5,297 nucleotides of DNA from Thalassospiraceae bacterium. Lineage in GTDB: Bacteria > Pseudomonadota > Alphaproteobacteria > Rhodospirillales > Magnetovibrionaceae. The translations under genes were made by a program, and so were the position numbers. Of the stretch, positions 1-5,297 are shown piece after piece. Where the stretch lies: positions 1 through 5,297 of the forward strand of contig DAOWFT010000065.1 of the NCBI GenBank assembly GCA_030637845.1, in the 5' to 3' direction. Each line of letters begins with the position of its first letter. Within the stretch, counting starts at the first letter, position 1. A model generated the notes under the pieces. That model worked only from the letters and a program-made list of their open reading frames with translations. It was not told the DNA's origin and did no database searches.

Positions 1-18
1 TGCATTTGAGCTATTATG

Positions 19-36
19 AAAACCTCTGGGGGTTTT
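19..36 (+). repeat. Weak inverted repeat just upstream of the LysR start
   Basis: AAAACC (19-24) and GGTTTT (31-36) pair around TCTGGG, just before the ATG at 39. The A-rich left arm and T-rich right arm resemble a small intrinsic terminator of a gene left of the window. The stem has only two G-C pairs plus a possible G-T pair, so it is weak. The right arm includes two of the five Gs of the likely ribosome site, so it might instead partly hide that site. The pairing is visible; the function is uncertain. Confidence 0.25.
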
Positions 37-38
37 GG

Positions 39-1022
39 ATGCATAAATATGTGAAACAGGGTGTTCGGCAATATGAACACCCAAGCGTTGTTCCAGTTGA
101 ACGGCTGGACTGGAATGCTATTCGGGTTTTTTCTGTGGTTAACCGGCACGGCAGTCTTCGCGGCGCCTCGGCAGAGCTGGGGATGGCCCTTAATACCGTC
201 AGGCGGCATGTGGAAACTCTGGAGCATGAGCTTGATTGCCTGCTGATGATTCGCAACGCCAAGGGCATTCAATTAACCGAAGACGGCGAAAGATTGCTTA
301 GGGTTGCTGCCCAAATGGAACAGGCGTCTTTGGGTTTAAAATATATATCTAACTCCGATCAATCGGCACTTGAGGGGCGGGTGAGAATTTCCGTCACCGA
401 AGGCCTTGGTGCCTATTGGGTCACCCCAAAAATGGTCAAGTTCCAGAAAGAAAACCCAAACGTTATTGCTGAAATTAACTGCACCATGCGCGTTGCTGAT
501 CTTTTGGATAGTGATGCCGATATAGCGATACAGCTTGTACGGCCCGAAAACCCCACACTTAAGGTGGTAAAATTAGGTCGCATGCATGTCATGCCTTTTG
601 CATCGGCGGAATACATAAAAAAACACGGCCAACCAAAATCTCTTAAATGCGTAGCGGAACATACGATTATCGAACAGCTTTCCCCGCAACTGGATTTTGA
701 TGCCGTTGATAGATTGTTTCCAGAAACCCCGCGCGAAGGATTTGTATCCGTTTCAACAAACACCAGCACGTCGCACTATCAGGCTTTGTTGTCTGGTGCC
801 GGGTTGGGGATGCTGCCAACCTATATGGCGGTACTGGATACATCATTAGTTCCGGTTGAGATTGATCTTCATGTTCAGCATGACATCTGGTTGGTTTATC
901 ATCCAGAAGTCGATGCGGTCGCGCGCATCAGGGCGACAATCGACCACCTAAAGGCGGCATTCAGCCCAATTAACAGCCCTTGCTTTCAGGATGATTTCAT
1001 CCATCCGGATGACCTTAGATAA
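39..1022 (+). CDS. LysR-family transcriptional regulator
   Basis: Cytoplasmic DNA-binding regulator of the LysR type; its target genes and effector cannot be told from the sequence. Numbered from the ATG at 39 (327 aa, a normal family length), residues about 23-82 form the winged helix-turn-helix: LDWNAIRVFSVV, then GSLRGASAELGMALNTVRRHVE as the helix-turn-helix core, then the wing ending in LTEDGERLL. A linker helix leads to the periplasmic-binding-protein-like effector domain from about residue 112 (EGRVRISVTEG), with DADIAIQ near 159-165 and GAGLGMLP near 253-260, both typical of the family. The ATG at 39 is preceded by GGGGG at 28-32, a passable ribosome site. A TTG at 6 and a GTG at 51 are alternatives, and the frame is open to the left edge, so the start is uncertain. 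The DNA-binding domain begins some 22 residues in, a slightly long N-terminal tail. The GNAT gene follows on the same strand after 58 bp. The family call is firm. Confidence 0.93.
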   Translation: MHKYVKQGVRQYEHPSVVPVERLDWNAIRVFSVVNRHGSLRGASAELGMALNTVRRHVETLEHELDCLLMIRNAKGIQLTEDGERLLRVAAQMEQASLGLKYISNSDQSALEGRVRISVTEGLGAYWVTPKMVKFQKENPNVIAEINCTMRVADLLDSDADIAIQLVRPENPTLKVVKLGRMHVMPFASAEYIKKHGQPKSLKCVAEHTIIEQLSPQLDFDAVDRLFPETPREGFVSVSTNTSTSHYQALLSGAGLGMLPTYMAVLDTSLVPVEIDLHVQHDIWLVYHPEVDAVARIRATIDHLKAAFSPINSPCFQDDFIHPDDLR

Positions 1023-1030
1023 ACAAAGTA

Positions 1031-1048
1031 ATCTGGTCGCAACCAGAT
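1031..1048. repeat. Perfect inverted repeat between the LysR and GNAT genes
   Basis: ATCTGGT (1031-1037) and ACCAGAT (1042-1048) are perfect reverse complements around a 4-nt centre, CGCA. The repeat starts 8 bases after the LysR stop codon and ends 32 bases before the GNAT start. As RNA it would form a compact 7-bp hairpin with no following T-run, so it is not a standard intrinsic terminator. As DNA it could be an operator. Its spacing, ATC-N12-GAT, does not match the classical LysR T-N11-A box. The repeat itself is plain to see; any function is guesswork. Confidence 0.45.
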
Positions 1049-1080
1049 GTGCATCAACGATACTGGTCTGGGTATGCAAG

Positions 1081-1500
1081 ATGAAAATTAGTGAATGCCA
1101 AAGTTCTGTAGAAATTTCTGAAGCATGGCAGGTAATGAGCCAGCTTCGATCTTCCATTGACCAGCAGACATTTGAATTGAGGGTCGCTGACGCCAGAAAA
1201 AATGGCTATAGGTTGTTTGTGGCCAAACAGGAAGGCCGTATCGTCGGTGCCATTGGTTGGCGCATCCTGAGCGATCTGGCGTGGGGACGTTCGCTTTATG
1301 TTGATGATTTGGTGGTCGATGAAAACTACCGAAGCAGCGGTATTGGAAAGGGCATGCTTTCCTTTGCCAAAGATGAGGCCATAAATGATAAATGTAATAA
1401 TTTAAGGCTTTGCAGCGGGTTTGCCCGGGAGCAGGCGCACCGTTTTTACGAGCGAGAAAGCGTGAACAAGCAGGGCTTTGTGTTCAATATTGCCCTCTAG
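1081..1500 (+). CDS. GNAT-family N-acetyltransferase
   Basis: Small cytoplasmic acetyltransferase expected to move an acetyl group from acetyl-CoA to an amine; the substrate is unknown. The 139-aa protein is one GNAT domain. Residues 42-60 (GYRLFVAKQ, then GRIVGAIGW) match the central beta strands, and LYVDDLVVD (72-80) is the strand before motif A. Motif A follows as R84-S-S-G87-I-G89-K-G91, fitting the R/Q-x-x-G-x-G/A pyrophosphate-binding loop. The C-terminal AHRFYERE (119-126) is the usual FYE segment. The pattern GYRL / LAWGR-LYVDDLV / SG...AHRFY belongs to a widespread uncharacterised GNAT subfamily, from memory of family sequences. I chose the ATG at 1081 because the protein then begins where family members begin. 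The frame also opens at 991, but those 30 extra residues overlap the LysR gene and look unrelated. No strong ribosome site precedes 1081. It may be co-transcribed with the LysR gene. Confidence 0.88.
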   Translation: MKISECQSSVEISEAWQVMSQLRSSIDQQTFELRVADARKNGYRLFVAKQEGRIVGAIGWRILSDLAWGRSLYVDDLVVDENYRSSGIGKGMLSFAKDEAINDKCNNLRLCSGFAREQAHRFYERESVNKQGFVFNIAL

Positions 1501-1510
1501 CCCTAAGCCA

Positions 1511-3937
1511 TCAACGCAGCGTTTTATAAACATCCGGGGCAAAGCTATCTACCTGCACCACGTCATCGCGCGCTTCTTCTGCGGCCTTGATGGCACCTAG
1601 TTCACCGTCGCTTATAATTTCACCGGCTCGCGCAGCTATTGCCATTTCCAGCATGGGCGCTTTTTCGATTTCACCTTTTTTGCGGGCATTTTTTACTTTT
1701 GCAATTGCCGGCCCGGCGGTGGTGATTAAATCCAGCGCGTGTTCAAGCGCCCCAAATCCGGGGCTGCTTGCGTGGGGTATGTATATTTCACGGCTAAGCA
1801 TTTCGCGTACAATTCCATCATCATCCAGCAAAGCCGCCGCCGCCGCATCAACTTGGCGGTCGGTAGGGGGTTGATATCTGGGGCCGAGAGGGAAAGCAAG
1901 AATTGATGCAACCCCAGCCGCCAGCCGGTTGGGCAGGTTGACAAGAACACCAGTAAGCGAGCTTTCAATCTGATAAAGGGCGTGCGCCATGACCCAGTCA
2001 AGCAGCGGGCGTTCGCTTTCGGGTGATCCTTCATCGTAAAATCTTTTTAATGCAGTTGATGCCAGATACATCCAGGCAAAGGCATCAGCCAGGCGTCCGC
2101 TTATATATTCCTTGCGCTTTAACGCACCACCCAATGTCATCAACGCAAAATCGGCAATCAATGCAAACGCCGACGACATACGGGTTAGGCGCTTGTAATA
2201 TTTTGCCTCAGGCCCGCTAACCGGTGCCTCCAGCGCAAGGCCGCCGGAAAGCCCCAAAAAGAAAGCCCGCATTGAATTTTTGGCAACGTGAGTAACATGG
2301 CCGAAAAGCGCCTCATCAGCTGCTTTCAAATTATTTTCCATTATGGCTTCTACTTGGGGGTAGGCGAACGGGTGGCATCTAATTGCACCCTGACCAAACA
2401 CAATCAACGAACGGGTGAGAATATTTGCGCCCTCAACCGTTATTCCGATGGGAATCGAGGTATAGGCGTGGGCAAATATATTGCGCGGGCCGCCGCTGAT
2501 ACCGGCCCCGGCGTGGATATCCATGGCATCGGTTAGCGATTGGCGCATTCCCTCGGTCATGTATGCTTTTACAATGGCCGAAACCACGGTTGGTTTTTCG
2601 CCTGCATCAATTGCTGATGCGGTAATTTTGCGGGCCGCGTTCATTACGTATGCCATGCCGGCCATGCGACCCAATTTTTCGCGCACGCCCTCAAATTTTC
2701 CAATGGGCAGGCCGAATTGCTCGCGTACCAGCGCATAGGTTCCAGCCGCACGACATGATATTTCTGCCGCCCCGGTAGATGACGACGGCAGCGAAATGCC
2801 GCGTCCAGAGGCAAGGCTATCCATCAGCATGCGCCAACCGCCGCCGGCCTTTTCAACCCCGCCGATTATGAAATCTATGGGAACAAATATATTTTTACCC
2901 TCAACCGGGCCGTTCATGAACGGAACCCCCAGCGGGTCATGTCTGTCGCCAAGCTTTATTCCCGGCGTGGTGGCGGGAATTAGCGCACAGGTTATGCCAA
3001 TATCTTCACCATCACCCAGAATGTAATCTGGATCTTTCAGGTTAAACGCGAGCCCGACAACGCTCGCCACCGGGGCCAGCGTGATATAGCGTTTGGAAAA
3101 TGTAAGATTGATGCCGAGTACTTCTTTTCCTTCCCACATCCCCTTGCAGACAATACCAACCGAGCGCCCATTGGCGGCATCAGAACCGGCATGGGGTTCG
3201 GTCAGGGCAAAGCAGGGGATATCGGTTCCGTCGGCAAGCCGGGGCAGGTAATAGTCTTTTTGTTTCTTGGTGCCGTAATGAACCAGCAATTCGCCGGGGC
3301 CAAGTGAATTGGGAACCATGACCGTGATACATGCGGTGACGGAACGGCTCGATAGTTTGGTGATTACCGCAGAATGGGCAGCGGCAGAAAACCCAAGCCC
3401 GCCATATTCTTTGGGAATTATCATTCCCATAAACTTGTTCTTTTTTATAAAATCCCATACTTCGGGTGAAAGGTCACGGGCCTGATATATTTCCCAGTCA
3501 TCTATCATGGCGCACAGTTCTTCAACCGGGCCATCCATAAATTTTTGTTCTTCAAGGCTAAGCTCGGGTACTTCAAAATCTATAAGTTTTTGCCAGTTGG
3601 GGTTTCCGGAAAAAAGATCGCCATCCCACCAGACCGTTCCCGCTTCAAGCGCAATTTTTTCCGTATCGCCAATGGCGGGCAACATTGATGCAACCATCTT
3701 CATTGCTGGCGCGGAAACAACAAAGCGACGGATGGCCGGGACGCCAAATAAAATCGCAAAAAACAGATACACCCCAAGCGTAATATTGAATGCCATGGGT
3801 GAGTTAACACCCGTCATCCACCATGCGAATATTCCCAGCGCAATAAATGAAACCCAGGCAAAATAGCCGCGCCCCATATAGGCCAACGCAGCGGCAACGG
3901 CAAAAGCAATAAGGATAATTATTATTGTAACTGTCAT
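1511..3937 (-). CDS. fadE: FadE: membrane-anchored acyl-CoA dehydrogenase with C-terminal DUF1974
   Basis: FAD-dependent dehydrogenase that oxidises acyl-CoA to trans-2-enoyl-CoA, the first step of each beta-oxidation round, at the inner membrane. The 808-aa length fits E. coli FadE (814 aa), and the resemblance runs end to end. The N-terminus has three hydrophobic segments (about 2-20, 26-44, 51-69). The FadE hallmarks follow: AGTVWWDGDLF (99-109), DGPVEELC (135-142), IIPKEYGGLGFSA (173-185), PNSLGPGELL (209-218), the flavin/substrate motif FALTEPHAGSD (243-253), KRYITLAP (282-289) and GITCALIP (314-321). The catalytic base is E502 in ITVEGANILTR, followed by GQGAIRCHPF (515-524). Residues from about 525 to the end are the FadE-specific DUF1974 region (LGGALKRKE, YLASTALKR, LPNRLAAG). 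The ATG at 3937 has AAGGGG six bases upstream. It lies 24 bp downstream of the bifunctional hydratase/dehydrogenase gene, so the two are probably one transcript. All key residues are present and there is no frameshift. Confidence 0.96.
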   Translation of the reverse strand: MTVTIIIILIAFAVAAALAYMGRGYFAWVSFIALGIFAWWMTGVNSPMAFNITLGVYLFFAILFGVPAIRRFVVSAPAMKMVASMLPAIGDTEKIALEAGTVWWDGDLFSGNPNWQKLIDFEVPELSLEEQKFMDGPVEELCAMIDDWEIYQARDLSPEVWDFIKKNKFMGMIIPKEYGGLGFSAAAHSAVITKLSSRSVTACITVMVPNSLGPGELLVHYGTKKQKDYYLPRLADGTDIPCFALTEPHAGSDAANGRSVGIVCKGMWEGKEVLGINLTFSKRYITLAPVASVVGLAFNLKDPDYILGDGEDIGITCALIPATTPGIKLGDRHDPLGVPFMNGPVEGKNIFVPIDFIIGGVEKAGGGWRMLMDSLASGRGISLPSSSTGAAEISCRAAGTYALVREQFGLPIGKFEGVREKLGRMAGMAYVMNAARKITASAIDAGEKPTVVSAIVKAYMTEGMRQSLTDAMDIHAGAGISGGPRNIFAHAYTSIPIGITVEGANILTRSLIVFGQGAIRCHPFAYPQVEAIMENNLKAADEALFGHVTHVAKNSMRAFFLGLSGGLALEAPVSGPEAKYYKRLTRMSSAFALIADFALMTLGGALKRKEYISGRLADAFAWMYLASTALKRFYDEGSPESERPLLDWVMAHALYQIESSLTGVLVNLPNRLAAGVASILAFPLGPRYQPPTDRQVDAAAAALLDDDGIVREMLSREIYIPHASSPGFGALEHALDLITTAGPAIAKVKNARKKGEIEKAPMLEMAIAARAGEIISDGELGAIKAAEEARDDVVQVDSFAPDVYKTLR

Positions 3938-3943
3938 TTGCTA

Positions 3944-3949
3944 CCCCTT
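3944..3949 (-). promoter_or_regulatory. Ribosome binding site of fadE
   Basis: Read on the minus strand, AAGGGG lies 6 bases before the ATG at 3937. It falls inside the 24-bp gap after the upstream gene's stop codon. This fixes the fadE start and suggests that fadE has its own translation initiation within a shared mRNA. Confidence 0.7.
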
Positions 3950-3961
3950 GTTAGCTATGGC

Positions 3962-5297
3962 TCAGTTTCTGAGCGGCTTTCCTTTTTTTAACATGTGTTC
4001 AACCCGGGCAAGTGATTTAGGCATTTTGGCCAAACGCATAAATGCCTTGCGCTCCAACCTTAGTAAATCATTTTCGCTCAATGTTTCCGTTACGTCTGTT
4101 TCACCACCGCTTAAAACCCATGCCAGTTCCCTGCCGATGGTAACATCATGGGGGGTGGCAATTCCCTTGTTGGCAAAATCACGTAGCGCCATTTCAAGCG
4201 CGGCCCGACCCGACGGCCCCGGCAGGGAAACCTCATAGGGTTCGGGCTGGGTGTAATTATTGGCTATTTTCAAGGCGGTGTCCTTGGCTTTGCTCAAGAC
4301 CCGGTCGCGGTTCATTATTATTTCATCATCGGGTCTAAGAAACATAAACTCGCGGGCCTCAAATGCGGATTTGGCGACCTTGGCCGTTGCGATTGTTTCA
4401 AATGCTTTCATCACCGGAACCATTGGGCCGCCGGGGCGGTTTGTTGCCGCCTGCCAGCGACAAATAAGTTCCTTGCATCCGCCCCATCCGGGAATAATGC
4501 CAACACCGACCTCAACCAAACCAACATAGGTTTCCGAATGAGCAACAATGCGATCACAATGAAGAAGCATTTCGCAGCCACCGCCAAGGGCCATCCCCGA
4601 TGGCGCGCCCACAACCGGCAAGGGGGCAAACCTGAGCTTGGCCATGGTTCGCTGCCCCTGAGAGAGTATCCACCTTAGTATCGGCCACATACGCAGCTTG
4701 GCGACCACAAGAAACAGCCCAATATTGGCACCGACGGAAAAATTGCTTCCCTCGTTATAAATAACCAATGCCTTGAAACCCTTTTTGGGCAAACACTTTA
4801 CCGCCTTGGAGGCCATCATCAGGGTGAACGGGTTTATGGAGTTCATCTTGGAGTTAAATTCAAGGCAGGCCACCCCATCACCGATATCCCAGATGTTTGC
4901 GGAATTGTTTGAAAATACAGGTTTGCTTCCAAGTTTTATGTCCGAAAGAAGAAGCGTTCCTTCGGCTCGGATAATTGGCTCATAGCCGGAACCATCAAAC
5001 TGGGTAATTTTTCCATCTGTAATTTTGTAAAATTTGTCATCACCCAGCGCGTTAAGTAGGGGCGGTACGTTAATTCCGCTTTCATCCAGCTTTGCCGCAA
5101 ACCACGCCGGGCCAATTTTATCGAGAAGCTCAAACGGGCCCCATTTCCAGTTTAGGCCAAGGCGCATGGCCCTATCGATGCGTTCAATGTCGTCAGATAT
5201 TTCCGGAACCAATGACGCCGCATAAGCCAGCGTCTTGCCCAGGACATCCCAGGAATAACGTAACTCCACGAAGGACGAAGTAAATATTGTGATGAAA
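3962..5297 (-). CDS. FadN-type 3-hydroxyacyl-CoA dehydrogenase/enoyl-CoA hydratase, C-terminal part (5' end outside window)
   Basis: Bifunctional beta-oxidation enzyme: hydration of trans-2-enoyl-CoA, then NAD-dependent oxidation of 3-hydroxyacyl-CoA. The reading frame runs open to the right edge. A GTG at 5269 lies inside a conserved segment and is not the true start. Numbered from that codon, residues 1-53 are the second 3-hydroxyacyl-CoA dehydrogenase C-terminal repeat (IDRAMRLGLNWKWGPFELLDKIG, 31-53). Residues about 125-330 are a crotonase domain: NFSVGAN (176-182) in the oxyanion region, GMALGGGCEM with catalytic E233, and VGLVEVGVGIIPGWGG with catalytic E253. The tail ends in LKKGKPLRN, as FadN-family proteins do. 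Dehydrogenase first and hydratase last is the FadN order, opposite to E. coli FadB/FadJ. The NAD-binding domain, probably about 350 residues, must lie to the right. Both acid/base glutamates are present, so the hydratase should be active. It precedes fadE by 24 bp on the same strand. Confidence 0.93.
   Translation of the reverse strand, partial: FITIFTSSFVELRYSWDVLGKTLAYAASLVPEISDDIERIDRAMRLGLNWKWGPFELLDKIGPAWFAAKLDESGINVPPLLNALGDDKFYKITDGKITQFDGSGYEPIIRAEGTLLLSDIKLGSKPVFSNNSANIWDIGDGVACLEFNSKMNSINPFTLMMASKAVKCLPKKGFKALVIYNEGSNFSVGANIGLFLVVAKLRMWPILRWILSQGQRTMAKLRFAPLPVVGAPSGMALGGGCEMLLHCDRIVAHSETYVGLVEVGVGIIPGWGGCKELICRWQAATNRPGGPMVPVMKAFETIATAKVAKSAFEAREFMFLRPDDEIIMNRDRVLSKAKDTALKIANNYTQPEPYEVSLPGPSGRAALEMALRDFANKGIATPHDVTIGRELAWVLSGGETDVTETLSENDLLRLERKAFMRLAKMPKSLARVEHMLKKGKPLRN

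Noticed and set aside
6..38. TTG start at 6 for the LysR gene
   Set aside because: It would add 11 residues to an already long tail before the DNA-binding domain and has no visible ribosome site within the window. It cannot be fully excluded because the frame is open to the left edge.
582..597. Alternating GCATGC/CATG palindromes in the LysR gene
   Set aside because: They lie inside conserved coding sequence for the effector domain and are explained by His/Met codons.
413..769. Minus-strand 118-codon open frame inside the LysR gene
   Set aside because: It lies wholly antisense to a well-supported effector domain, and its composition looks like a reverse-complement shadow.
991..1080. N-terminal extension of the GNAT protein from an ATG at 991
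   Set aside because: It would overlap the LysR 3' end by 32 bases. Its 30 residues show no GNAT character, and the ATG at 1081 gives a protein that begins where the family begins.
948..1157. Minus-strand 69-codon open frame across the LysR-GNAT gap
   Set aside because: It is antisense to both genes, has no recognisable domain or ribosome site, and is short enough to arise by chance.
1833..1846. GCC triplet run
   Set aside because: It encodes an alanine run (about residues 698-702) in the variable part of the FadE C-terminal region. It is only 14 bases long and ordinary for an alanine-rich linker.
3507..3866. Plus-strand 119-codon open frame opposite the fadE N-terminal region
   Set aside because: It is antisense to conserved FadE sequence, rich in Ser/Pro/Ile as expected from the complement of hydrophobic codons, and has no domain.
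5267..5269. GTG at 5269 as the true start of a 435-aa protein
   Set aside because: The frame stays open to the right edge, and the GTG sits inside the 3-hydroxyacyl-CoA dehydrogenase C-terminal repeat, so the gene is cut by the window edge.

Overview
The window reads as ordinary bacterial chromosome, most likely from an alphaproteobacterium of moderate GC content. This assignment is an inference: it rests on the general look of the FadE and FadN-type proteins and of the LysR and GNAT proteins, and no taxonomic marker is present. I see no tRNA, rRNA, CRISPR array, insertion sequence, prophage or toxin-antitoxin pair.

Left part (about 1-1500, + strand): a LysR-type transcriptional regulator is followed, after a 58-bp gap, by a small GNAT-family N-acetyltransferase. 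The stretch around the regulator's stop codon holds a cluster of short inverted repeats, including a perfect 7-bp dyad with a 4-nt centre. It is the only non-coding sequence here with visible structure that the genes do not explain.

Right part (1511 to the right edge, - strand): two fatty-acid beta-oxidation genes, read right to left. The first is the C-terminal part of a large bifunctional 3-hydroxyacyl-CoA dehydrogenase/enoyl-CoA hydratase with FadN-type domain order; its 5' end lies beyond the window. After a 24-bp gap comes a complete FadE, the membrane-anchored acyl-CoA dehydrogenase with the long C-terminal DUF1974 region. Together they cover three steps of the cycle: FadE oxidises acyl-CoA to trans-2-enoyl-CoA, the crotonase domain hydrates it, and the dehydrogenase part oxidises the 3-hydroxyacyl-CoA. 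The missing step, a 3-ketoacyl-CoA thiolase, is not in the window and may lie upstream of the bifunctional gene.

The two gene pairs converge with only 10 bp between the GNAT and fadE stop codons, and no clear intrinsic terminator separates them. Nothing in the sequence shows that the LysR protein regulates the fad genes. There is no gene-free stretch longer than 300 bases. I found no convincing previously undescribed system; the findings below are modest observations.
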